Of a stretch of DNA of 64,000 nt, positions 1-11,600 are shown one piece after another. The stretch's first letter is position 1. Each line of letters starts with the position of its first letter. The notes beneath the pieces were generated by a model. The model was not told the origin of the DNA, ran no database searches, and saw only the letters and a program-made list of their open reading frames with translations. Position numbers and translations under genes: made by a program. Source of the stretch: Phoronis australis (taxonomy: Eukaryota; Phoronida; Phoronidae); contig NMRA01000448.1 of assembly GCA_002633005.1 (NCBI GenBank), positions 62,001 through 126,000 of the forward strand. The letters are read 5' to 3'.

Positions 1-898
1 AATACAAATGGGATACCACGAATAAAAAACTGATCTGCCTTTATAATCCATCACTGGGATTTCCAAAGGTTACACGTGAGAACTAGATCTAATGAGGACA
101 TTCCGGTGTTTTTGACCGAGCACAAATTGATAATGAGCTTTAAAAGCCTCAACACCTTGTTGATCAGTTGCTATAAATGAATCCGGCCCGGTCGTTGCCT
201 AAACTCTTCTGAGCACGAAAAGACATTATGGCGAACGAGTTAACCTGGGATGTTTTGTTTAGCCCGTCCATGTACACAGTGGCAACAAGAGTAACAATAG
301 ATACAGTAGCCTCGTTCCGGCCTCCAGCGCGCAGCTGCTTTCCTGTAAATCGTAAAACACAATCAAGTTCCCGACTGCACTGACTTCCATATTTCGAAAG
401 TCACGTGAGTTGACTAGTTTGATAGGGTTCGCATAAAAAGGCTGTAGAGAATACGTAAAACACAGTTTCTTGATTACTTTGTTATTATTCTGCATATAAA
501 ATGTCATTTTAAGTAACCTATGAGCAGAACTCGAAAACAAATGTGCAGTCAGTATAAGGTTTCAATCAGTGCTGTGTATTTGCTACGAGTTAAAACCAGT
601 GCAGTATAAACGGCAAGTGGAGTCGTAAAAGTGTCATCGCTACCGGGCGGACATCAGCGTGAAATTGAAAGTAGAAGACAGTTATTGCGTAGAAGAACCA
701 AGTTCTGCCCTTTATGGGTACAGTTATTTGACGCCATTATTATGACCTATCATAAATCAAAATACATGGGAGCCGTCTAGTCTCTGGTAGAAACTAGTTC
801 CGGTCTATACCGAGCACGTGATGGCTCACGCGCCTACTTTCATAACAAGGTGTAACCATGCAGTGAACCCGAATGTGAAGTCTGATCTGTGGGATTAG
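1..898. other. Non-coding, nothing identified
   Basis: AT-rich sequence with only short chance open frames. It lies downstream of the large exon in the direction of transcription, so it may be intron, 3' UTR or intergenic DNA. Confidence 0.5.
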
Positions 899-1112
899 CT
901 GACTTTCGAAATAGCCGCGCCCTATTGAAATTCACTAACCCGCAAGACGGCGAGCAGGTGGAAAGCCGTTCAACGCCACCTACAAACCCCATGTAGTGCG
1001 GATGGGAGCTTTCAAACTACTGGTATAAACAGCGTTTTAACACCTTTCCCGCTATTGTAATACAGGCAAATTTTCACTGATGTACAGTGTTATGTACTAA
1101 TGTCTCACGAAA
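899..1112 (+). repeat. Dispersed repeat family A, copy 1
   Basis: This segment aligns with 53440-53692 in the same orientation. Shared blocks include GACGGCGA, GTTCAACGCCACCTAC, CCCATGTAGTGCGGATGGGA, CGTTTTAACAC and GTACTAATGTCTCAC, with small differences. This copy has a single GACGGC unit where copy 2 has a 17-bp tandem array. No coding potential is seen. Confidence 0.7.
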
Positions 1113-1374
1113 AAGGCAAACATTTTGAAATATCACTGAATGAACAAAGACATCATGTTCTGTACACTTCCCACTGGGAAGAAACTATCTGCGATAAAGC
1201 CAGTGTTTACGGCTTATAAAACGAGAGATTTTCGATCCCAGCCGGTGTCATAACGCTAAAATAAATAAGTGAACTTAAATTAATCAAAAAACGGGAGGAA
1301 ATCACAGTGTAATTTATTCCTCTGATTTTTAAATTAATGGGCCACTATGTAGTAATTGAATTTCTGTCCACCAA

Positions 1375-1521
1375 CATGGGACGCACCACTGAAAAAAGTG
1401 GGGGCTAAATCCCCCCAGCCCCCCTGTGGTGCAGCGCCTACAGACCATGGGTGGCGCAGCGCTGAAAAAAGTGGGAGCAATATCCCCCCAGCCCCCTATG
1501 TTGCGCCGCCCATGACCAACT
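1375..1521. repeat. Tandem pair of a 71-73 bp GC-rich unit
   Basis: Two adjacent units share CATGGG, then CTGAAAAAAGTGGG, then ATCCCCCCAGCCCCC, then a GYGCAGCG/GCGCCGCC stretch. The starts at 1375 and 1446 are 71 bp apart, and the internal block is 73 bp apart, so there is a small indel. Each unit carries an internal inverted pair (GGGGGCT facing AGCCCCC) that could form a hairpin. The open frame across it is a by-product of the repeat. Confidence 0.75.
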
Positions 1522-3242
1522 CTGACTCGGGATCAATCGAAAGCTACTTTTGTGCTCTCATTTCTCTATAGAGCGCCAATATGAAAAGTTCCCTATTGAA
1601 TATGAATTCCCGCGGTTGTACTGAATTGTGAGTACATTTGGGACATCCTGTGTATTGTTATACAGCCACGTACCTAAATCTTCATATTGGTACATGAGAA
1701 ATACAGTTTTCGTGTATGAACCCTGTCTGCTCGTGCCGTAGCTAAGATCCTGGTTATAACTGGAGATATACTAATTGTTATCCTTGGCGTACTCGTGAGT
1801 AACTTATACATGTGGGTCGTGAAAACACCTCCACCACTCAGTAACAAAACGGAAATGTAAAGGTTATAGGAATTAGGTGACCGTCAGAAATTAGTACATA
1901 TGTTAGTCAAGGGCCCAATCATTGGCGGAACTCTTTCTTACCGTTGGTTTATTGTTTGTAAAAATATTTCAATATGAGCATTTATTGTAAAACAAGGAAG
2001 CGTATCATGCATTGTGCATATAATGTGTTCTACAGAAAATTAGTCTTGTTCTATTCATCGATTATTTTGTTTTATTCCAATAACCGGTAAAATACTATAC
2101 AAATTGTGATACATAGGACCTGAAATACAGAACTCCGTAAGATAGATACACGGAAAATTAACTCAAAAGAGCATGAAATTTTGACACTGAAATTTTGTCA
2201 TAACCTTATGATAGTGATGGGATCATGTTCATCTCAAGTTCTAGCGGTTGCAACGAGGGTTGTCTTAAAACGGTCATACGCTATTTAACAGGCGACTGGC
2301 ACAAATGTAACTATTTCAATTGTCTGTGTGTACACAAAATTTTGTTTGTCTTAAACTCGGCAAGCGTATCTTTAACTATAATTGCACGACAGTGTTTTCA
2401 CAACTTCGTACAATAAGAGTCCAGGCGTTACATAAATCAAACACTCACTCAGCCATAACTTAATCGAACTAATTGGTGGTTGATATTTACCCACGCTATC
2501 CAACACAGTTCGTTCATTATTTCAAAAATCCAGACCTATTTTTCTCTTGCGTCGCTATGTGACAATCACGTGATGTGGAATCAATGATCAAGTGCGTGAT
2601 AGCATCTGTAACCAGTGAGGCAATGTTCCGAAGGTTCATTTGCTTTCTAAGTCATAGTCCATCGATTTTTCACTTAAAAAGTGTGTCTGCCATTAAAAAA
2701 TAAAACGGCTTTCGTTTCTACTTGATCGTCATTTTCTGATTTCATTGCGTTAGAAATATATGTGCAGAATCCACATTTTACGGTATTGACTGCGGGTACG
2801 TTGTAATTTTGTACCGCAGGGTGCATTGCCTAATAGCAGGCATAACAGCGACACCTTTCGATCGGTTGTTGAGCTACAAGACTGCCAGTAAATCCTTTGC
2901 TCCAACCATTAAATCGTGGGTTGCATTCCGTCGACTCAGCTGGATCAACCAGCACTCTGGTACCCGCGTTAAATAATAATCCACCACTGGTACCATGTAC
3001 GCTGACGAGAATTCTAATTAGCGGATTTTGGCGTGGTCGACTTCGACATGATAAGACCCTGGCAAATGGATGGTGTATTTTTATTCTTGGATCAGAGACC
3101 CCTGTCCGTCCATTACCCAAACGAAAATATTTCCCTTAGAAACATCAATGGTCTCCGAAGAACAGTTTTTGGAAGTCAAAAAATCCATCAGGCTTAAAAA
3201 ATGCGTAAGGGGATTTCACTTGCAGTAAACTATTGCATTAAA
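1522..3242. other. Non-coding, nothing identified apart from a small hairpin
   Basis: AT-rich sequence with short overlapping open frames only. A short hairpin near 2790-2820 has CTGCGGGTAC facing GTACCGCAG; its role is unknown. Confidence 0.5.
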
Positions 3243-3372
3243 ATGTTTTCTAGTGTAAATATATTCTGAGTAGTCTTATTGGAAAATAAGAAAGAAAATG
3301 GGATCGTTTCATATCATGAACCTGGAGGCTGTTAACTTCATTTTGAAAAACTAGCCGATTTTAAAAAATGGC
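3243..3372 (+). repeat. Dispersed repeat family B, copy 1
   Basis: It aligns with 13783-13905 in the same orientation. Shared blocks include TATATTCTGA, CATGAACCTGGAGGCTGT and TTTGAAAAAC, with many substitutions between, so this looks like an old interspersed repeat. No coding potential is seen. Confidence 0.55.
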
Positions 3373-4479
3373 TCTTATGTCCGAGGCTATTCATTTGTCA
3401 CCGATGGGATGTTTCCAGCGGTAACAGGTGATTTATACCCGAGTTCGATGCTCGCGCGTAATTCTCTGTTTTCCTTAAAGGCCTAATATGGTGCCAAAAT
3501 GACTATTTTTATATCTAAAATACGTATTTTGATGAAAAACACCAACACACGGTGTCCTAGCATACCCCACTCATTACCCCACTCATTAATTAAGTAGGCT
3601 TTTTACAATACACCAGCCCCATCAGGAACCTCATTTAGCGCCAAAAAACTTGAGATGGTGCTTGCACCAATCGAAGTCTATGACATCATCGTTACAACGA
3701 ATTTGCCTTTCACCGTGTTGCCATTGTATTGGAAACAGCCATGACTGGCAGTTTAATTTAGTGCAAAATACGTGGAAAATCGGGGAAATACATTAATTGT
3801 TCATTTCATGTCAATTCATATTAAGATTGATCAAAATCATAACCTTTAGAATTTTTTATTCAATTATTTAGCACATATTCCCGCATGGGAGTCCCCAGGA
3901 GGGTGACTGGGGTCGCCGAAACAGTCGGAAAAAACGCTTCGTCTAAATAGTTATCAGTAAATTTTCACAATGTTTATTATAAAGTGTAGTTTGCTTGATA
4001 CAAAAACTTTCATGTTAGGAGCTTTGCATTCATGTCTTCTTGAAGCCGAAGGTGTGAACGCAGCGCGATTCCAATCCGAGCCGCTGTCGAGTGTGTATCC
4101 CGTACTGGAATCGGCGACAATAGGCCGTTTAATTTGGTGCAAAATACGTGAACGTTACAACACATATTAGCTTGATCTTTTCGTACAAAGCAATTATGTT
4201 CAAGTTCATCGAAAAATTTATATTAGAAACTTAATTTTCAAAATAATTCGTCTTGAAATCATGCAAACCCGTAGTCGCCTCCATTTTGACTTGGTCAACC
4301 TCAAAATTTTGAAAACACAACGTTGCGAGTTTCTGTAATAAATTAAAACTATGAAGCAAAGTCTGGATTGCATAAAAACATACCGAATTATAAAGATATG
4401 TAATCAACTGAACGTTTTAAATTCAATCAAAAATAAATTCCGATATGGGACGCCAGTATCAGAATTCCGTTAGGCCTAC
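3373..4479. other. Non-coding; contains a short repeated block
   Basis: No gene is seen. A block of about 24 bp, GTTTAATTTRGTGCAAAATACGTG in degenerate form, occurs near 3750 and again near 4126 in the same orientation, with weaker similarity just upstream (TACTGGAATC against TATTGGAAAC). It is probably the end of another old repeat. Confidence 0.45.
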
Positions 4480-4523
4480 GGGAACGACCCAAATCAAAAT
4501 ATTCCGATTTGGGCCGTATTCCC
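4480..4523. repeat. Imperfect hairpin
   Basis: GGGAACGACCCAAATC faces GATTTGGGCCGTATTCCC across a loop of about 10 bases, giving a stem of about 16 bp with two or three defects. It follows directly after a TAGGCCTA palindrome at 4471. Function unknown; it may be a remnant of a foldback element. Confidence 0.6.
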
Positions 4524-4924
4524 AATACGCCGGGCCGGAACAGTAACACGAAACGTCGAAGTGTGAACTGCAGATCTTAATCGTAAGCAGCAAGCTAGCT
4601 GTTTGAAGACTATCGCCAAAATACAGGTAGGTATCATTGTGAATTGAGCTCCGTTAGACCACGAAATTTCATACAGGCCGGTGTATGAGTTCTGTTAGTC
4701 ACCTCGTCGTGAAACTTATATCGCATTGCCAACGACCGACGGGGAGACAATTCCGACACTCACCTTGTCCGTTGTCAGCCGCTTAAATGAAAAACAATCT
4801 AATAAACGTCATTTTCTACCATAATTTTCCGCCTTTTGAGTTTTGTAACAAAGAAAGTCTGTCGCCATTTTGAAAGTAGTACACTCGTGACACGCGCACG
4901 CGCCGTCCCAAGACATCTCTTGGG

Positions 4925-5215
4925 ACAAGATGACAGCTTCGCAGCAGCGCAGTTTGATCTAAAACTCGGTTTGCTAGTCTTAAAAATGGTAAAAACTTGT
5001 AAAGAAATCAAACCAGATCCGACAATTTGTTGTGACATGCCTACATAACCTCGTGGCAGCAAAGAACAGCTGATAGAGGAATAAACGGGGGAAAAGAAAC
5101 TGTCCAGGTCAGGTGACGTAATCGTCGAAAGCCGACTCACAAGAGAGCACTTCAATTTCAGCAGTAGATGAGCGGCAGAACGCCAATTTTTCCAACACGG
5201 CTAAATAATTTGGTT
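4925..5215 (+). pseudogene. Coding-like relic of a dispersed family (family C, copy 1)
   Basis: This aligns at roughly three quarters identity with the reverse complement of 44430-44720. In the plus frame it reads DLKLGLLVLKMVKTCKEIKP, then DPTICCDM, then stops. After further breaks come EQLIEE, GEKKLSRSGDVIVESRLTRE and HFN. The other copy reads LKLGLLVLK, LCNDMKPLPIICCDI, LVEELQLVEALGGKRK and GDESRRMRSHHNLAAELRRT. Conservative changes (Lys/Asn, Glu/Asp, Ile/Met) suggest a decayed coding sequence. The opposite frame also matches (MSQQIVGSGLISLQ against MSQQIIGSGFMSLQ), so the sense strand is not settled. I do not recognise the family; a transposon gene or a processed pseudogene are both possible. 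Confidence 0.5.
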
Positions 5216-8200
5216 TACTCGAAGAAGAACTGGTAACTTTTAATGGCACTACTTTTGCGTCAGATTTTATTTAGTCATTTTTACCCACATAGGCGCAAAG
5301 CTGTAGATTTTGTGTACAGCATTGCACAGCTAGTCCTACGAGCACAGATCTTGCTGATCGGGAATTTTGTCGCCAGTCCTTGTCCGGCGTGGATACGAAT
5401 CTATTCCAGGCATGGCACAGGACGGGATCGGTGGGAAGTTGTTCAAATGAATGCTATTGCCGCTGACATTGCTACACCCGTACACCACCCAACGCGACAT
5501 TTTAGCCCAGAGATCAGTAAGTACAGAACATCTAAGAAATGGCACTCAGCCGTTACGCAGTGTGGTTTCCGAGTAATTCTTGGTCACGATGATGTCATGC
5601 GAATCACTTTACGCTGATTGGTTGAGATTTTTTCTGGGGCGCTCGAAGGGGCTACGAATTATAAGCGGTGTAATTTGCGTCACAATTAATTACTTTCTGT
5701 GGTATGCAAGAACCAAAAACAATATTTTTATGAACAATACATACATTTCTGGTGTCAAAAAGGTGTCTTAGCCTCTGGATGTTGTCTTGAAAGAAAATAT
5801 ATGTTGAGTCTGAGACTCTGAGACTCGACACCATCAACTTGGTTTGTTTTGAAAATTGAAAACAATTCTCGTCCTGGTCATTGTCGGTTTCCACACACGG
5901 TCTCGTTCAGTGGAACATGAATCTCATGCAGAGGCAATTTGCCGTGTTTCAAATGATTTTTTCTAAATGTGAAGTGAACATAAATAGCACACAAAAGAGG
6001 GCAGGATGGCTAATGAGTGGCAAATTAAATTGTCTTAAAATCATTCTTTATGGACATAAAATACAACAAAGCATCAACTAATTAAATGCCCAGAGTGTTG
6101 TCAACTAAAGCCACAACAGTAGACGGATATCTGCCCAGCCGAAGCTCAGTCCTAAACATCTCAGGGACACAGTAACGGTCGACTGACTAACGATTTACAA
6201 CACAGGGTAATCAGGAAATTGCGTAGAGCAGTCTGATGCGCAACTGGATAATATCTTTCAGTGCTTAAGTATCCAATGACAAGAAAATGCTACTGGTAAG
6301 CACTAGTTTTCCACAATTCTTTCCAGAAGAAATTTTCGTTTTTACACAATATGCGATTTTACATCTTCGTAGAAGTAGAATTATATCCACATTGTTGTTT
6401 TTGTTACATTTATGTGATACTGAAAGCAGCCTCGTTTATTTTAGTGGAAAGAGAGTTCCCGTTCTGTTCCCATAACAGCTAGTGCGGCTTATCGACAAGC
6501 GTTGTAAATTTACATAGGATATTTTAAGACACGTCACGAGCAGATTTTGTCGTCTCAGTTCAGTGACCAGGGACTGTGCACTTCTCTAGCTTCGGCATAA
6601 TTATTTTGTTTGCTAGGATTTCTAGTAGCCACCTTCGCGTGCGAATACATAGATTTTGTGTTCTTAAAGCGGCTTCGAAAACATTGACAATGAAACACCA
6701 ACTGAAACTTTAACCTTCGTGATGCGAGTAAGATATATAGCAAACCACTTTTGGTCCTTCGTATTCATGCTACGTGTTTTGTATCTCAGACTCATAACAA
6801 ACAATATACATACAGAATAAATATTTTTGACTCGGTTAAAATGGCATAAATGACGAGAAAGTGTTTTTTTTTTGAGATCGCCACCAAAGCGAAGTCGAAC
6901 TTTTGGTTTCAGGTGTCGCTCCGACACTTTGCTGTCCAATGTAAAAACTAAGGCATTCAGTAAAAGAATTGACCTATTGCCAGGATTATGGCTGACGGCT
7001 TGACTGACCAATCAGAACGAAACATTCTTGACACACCTCCGTCTGCGTTTCCAAGCCGCCATTTTACCAGATAAAGTACATGGTGTCGTATAAAACTTAT
7101 TTTAGTCTATAACTCAAGAAATTGTGCGTTAAGAATGGTGAAACGGTGTTGATATGGCGTGTGCAATTCCGACAGCCGTTATGCAGCTCGAGTAGAATAT
7201 TCCATCATATTTTAACATCTCCTAAGCCGAAAGGTGATGTCGAAAGGTGTTAAGTGTGGATTTAGCTCAGAACTGTGTGAACTGCCACACGAGCAGCTGA
7301 ACTTGGCAATGTTGCTTGATCGAAGTTTAAACACACTAATATATTTGTTCCAAGACACGCACTTTTCAGTTTGGTGGCTAACGTGTAGGCCTATCTGATT
7401 TTGACTCCTGAGTTTCACTCGTCTGGCCGTCTTTGTCTCGGTACCTACTGCTGGATCTCAGCACTAGTCTAGCGGCAGTCCCCGGAAAATGTTGTTTTTA
7501 AGGACACTTTATTTCGACCTAATGTACATCGTTTTGTTTCGTAGCAGAGGTAGGATTTTGTTATTCATATACCCGTAGGCTGGCGTTCAACTGAACTTCT
7601 CTCCAAAATTGAGCGATTCGATTGGCACAGGGAGGGCCACTGGATTCAGTTATTAAAATGGCCTTGTTCGAGCTGTTGTCACGAAAAAATAAACAGTTAG
7701 CGAGAGTTCATTTTTAAGTTGTTCAAACATGATATTTAGATTTATGAAGCGTTAAAAATGATATATTAGAGTTATTTTTGTAAATAGCCATTTTTGCCAC
7801 TACACCCTCTTTTGTAACCACACCACAGCTTAGTGATCATGCTACGTTTAAAATTAACTGGAAGCTACCTTTACGCAATGAAACTACAAAAAATGCGAAG
7901 TTCATCAGAAGGTAGGCCTAACTTAAATGTGTTAATGGTGCAAAATTTACGGCCACTGAATTTCATGCATTAAATTGAGTTGGACACAGCCTGAGACCTA
8001 CCGGAGCTAAGTGCTTGCTTAGGACAAGATGATTGTGTACTCGAACTATGAACCTGAGTTTTTTAATCAGAATATTTCGTTTGAAGATTAGAAAAGCGTA
8101 AATAATGTTATCGACTCGACCTACTTTACTTGCGGAGTCCCACCAGTTGTGACTTACTTTTCATTCGGCGGAATTAAGCAGACGACAGAATAAAAATAGC

Positions 8201-8219
8201 GGTGAATCTCATGAACACC
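5216..8219. other. Non-coding, nothing identified
   Basis: About 3 kb of AT-rich sequence with scattered open frames of at most about 124 codons, none with recognisable motifs. It contains TAGGCCTA palindromes at 7386 and 7913. Confidence 0.5.
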
Positions 8220-8600
8220 CCGAACATCATCACCGTTTTACATCATCGTCGCCACCACCATCATCACCATCACCACCTTTTCCTAACATCATCGCCAGCA
8301 TTGTCACGACCGCTATCGACATCGTCATCTCTCATCATAATCTTTGTTTCCATTACCATTATCGTCATCACCAGCACCTCCGCCACCATCAACATCAGAA
8401 TTTTTTATTATCGTCGTCATTACCAGCACGATTATTACCATCATCATCGCCACCTTTCAACATCATCACCCTCATCTTTCATCATCGTCGTCATTTTTCA
8501 TCATTGTCATCTTCCACCATCGTCGTCATCTTTCATCATCGTCGTCATCTTTGATCATTATCGTCAACTTTCATCACCCTCATCACCACCACTGCCGCAA
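8220..8600 (+). repeat. Degenerate CAT/CAC-type simple repeat
   Basis: Long runs of CAT, CAC and CGT triplets occur, for example CACCACCATCATCACCATCACCA near 8251, grading into ATCATCGTCGTC blocks repeated near 8470-8560. The His- and Ser-rich open frames across it are by-products of the repeat and not genes. Confidence 0.9.
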
Positions 8601-11600
8601 TAACTCCAGCGCTTTCATTACCACAAAGATTATCACTTAACAAACCATTCGAAGATAGAAAGATGCCTTTGATTCGCGACATATACTTACGCTAGGTACA
8701 TTTAATCATAACTTTGGCGAAATTGCACCAACTAAGCACAATTAGGCACCTGAGTCACAGAGAAATTACAGGAAAGTGTTGACTGGTTGATCAACGGCAA
8801 ATACGCTGTAACTAAGCGAACATGATGAACGTCCTTGACTTCCATGATGTCTCAAACATATTTTGTTTCAAGGGTAGGTTCCAGGTCACCCTTTTTCATT
8901 TTTCATTTTTAGTAAGTTCCTTTCGCCTATCCAAGTGCATGTACTTTAGAATAACCGCACTCGGAGGTTTACTCGTAGTGTGCGCTTAAACTGTAACGAA
9001 AATTCTCCGACCAATAACTTCCACGAGAGGATGGACTGAAGGAACTGACAAGAAATAACAACAAATTCAAAGCAACAACCGAACGAATTTCAGCGTCTGA
9101 AGAAGGACAAAACTTTCCAATTGACTTGTACATATTATGTTAGTTAGTAACACTGTGGCCGTGCCTTATAAGGTGATTTTTGTTAAAAGAAGAGAACCCC
9201 ATAACCAAGGTAGGATGTAGATTTGCGTGATACACACTTTGTTTGTTGATATGTTTACGAACAGCTTGAAACGACATGTACAAAGCTGTCGAATAGTCTA
9301 TCGGTCATCGAAAGCAACACGGCCAGCAGTCATAAGTATGTCATCTGATGAGATCACTTCATTTTAGTAATACTTCAAGCAGTCACAAAGTCAGTTTAAT
9401 GCACATACGAACAAAGTGGTAGTATCTATCCAAAATCATCTGCCGCGTTACCGAGAAGACGATCGCCTGCGCCACACTTCCTGCTCTGGGATGCGCACGC
9501 AGACTACTCGCATGAAAATTGTTAGCAACAAGTTACACATCAGCTGAAACACTTTACTTGGTGCTGCACAGCTGAACAGTCTGCTAAGAGACTGGGATGT
9601 ATGAAAAAATACCATTGCGCCTAGTAGAATAGACTGCGCTTAAACGGGCGAAACGGTGTTCAAATTACTGTTACGGCAATTTGCCGAGTGCACCCTTTCT
9701 GTATAAAAACAAAGAAATACTATCTGCACAGATTTGTGTGTTCATTTGCTTCTTTATGATCGATTCAATATCAGCTCAACCGGCCAAATGCCTTCGGCGC
9801 AGTTTTTGAAGACACGGATGTGGTCTGATCATTTTACGGCTAATCGAATCACTAGAAGAAAGGCCACAAGGCAGATGTTTTATATTATTGTGAACGGATT
9901 AAAAAGCAAGCAGAGGAACAGAACATAAAGGCGTGCGTGCTTAAAGTTCACCAGGGAAGCATTACAGTACCACTGAGATACAGTTTTAGAATAGTTCTCA
10001 GCAAAACTATTATATGTGTTTTTTTGTATTTTAACTGTAAGCTGTAATTATTTTGAAATTAAATTTGTAATATCATCAGCTTCAGAACTCATTTTTACAA
10101 GATGTTAACGAAAATGTACAGGTGACCACGACAAGCTTCTTGCACGGCACCCATGTTGTCACCCGCTCTTACGGTGCTTGTTATACAAGTAAGGAGTAAC
10201 GAATTCTGAAATGGATTCACCTTAAACTACATGTCGGAACCCTAGACCACCTATTGCCTAATATTCGTTAATCCTTCCTCCTAATTATGTTTTTTCAGTT
10301 TAAGTTCATACCGGTAATACTCCCACGCAAATATGAGGTGATCGATGGACAATAAAACTTATGGCTCGGTTTGAATTGCATGAAGTCAACAGATCACATT
10401 TGGAAGACATCTTATGTGAGTCCACTCGCAGAAGATAATTCAGTTAGTGGAATAATTAGCAGGCAACTGCAATGCCTTTCATGCAGGAGCTATGTCGTCC
10501 CTCAGGTAGCGTTGTATCGATGTATTTATTAACGTTGTGGGAGCCATCAATCTCAAAATCAGGGTGTTCACCTAATCGAGTCATTGCATTAGTAGGAGCG
10601 TCAATCGATTGTAGCACGATCTTCAAGGAAGTGCACAAAAGTAAATTTCTTACCTTTTTCTGTAAATTTTCTGCTTTTCTTGACTGTTCCATTAGACTTG
10701 TAACTGGAAAATCACGAAGAAAAATGCACTGGATGTAATCTGATCAAAATTATATTTTATAGTGGCCATCTGCATTTAATTAACCACGCAAAGTTAACGA
10801 ACATGAAACCTATTAATCGATGTTACAGCGTCCAGCGACACCGTCCGGCAGAAATACCTCGCGCATGTGTTACGTTTACGAGAGAGTTGTGCCTCCTGTG
10901 CGTACAGATAACTACTAGTGGGGGAGTGCTGATTTCTAAACGCTCCTTGCCGTCCTCAAGACGTCTCCTGTATCGCCTCATTGCCGCCCATTTGACAAAA
11001 AATCATGATTTGTAACACAACTGTGTTGGAAAAGTGAAAAAGTGTTGCGTGGGTTTAACATAATTCCGTCATTTACTTCGTACAACCCAACACTAGTGCG
11101 TTGTCTTCCTTACCGGTCAGATTATCTCCACATGGAACTACCTGCCGTATGCTCCGGTGAAAAAATCATGAATATATTTATAATATCGGGCATAAAAACC
11201 AATGCTGAGCCACTATTTCTGGCTTCGATAAACTATTCTGCTTCCCCATCTCGAAATTGCCCCTGTGTCAGAACTATCTTTAATATGACATGTCGTATGA
11301 GATGTAAGTTATAATTATGATTTTGCTATCAGACCCCCAGCACTCTCAGGATCTGTGTTTTTCACTCGTTAGTTACCAAGAGACACTATACATAGTGGTG
11401 TACATGTGCACAAAGAAAGAGTTCCCTCGAAGAGTCGGTGCACACCTGTCGAAAATGTTTACGGCTATCCGCCGAGCATCATGGCGCGTGGTCTCTCGTA
11501 CAAATAGCAGTCCGATGTGGTGTCTAAAACACTTAAATTGGACCGAGGTTGGTCAGTTTTCTTATTGCCCTTACTAACCATTGCTCTGTACCTTGAAAAG

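Noticed and set aside
5243-5617. 124-codon plus-strand frame just after the family C relic
   Set aside because: No motifs, no similarity near copy 2, and overlapped by an opposite-strand frame; consistent with chance.
8202-8640. His/Ser-rich open frames
   Set aside because: By-products of the CAT/CAC simple repeat.
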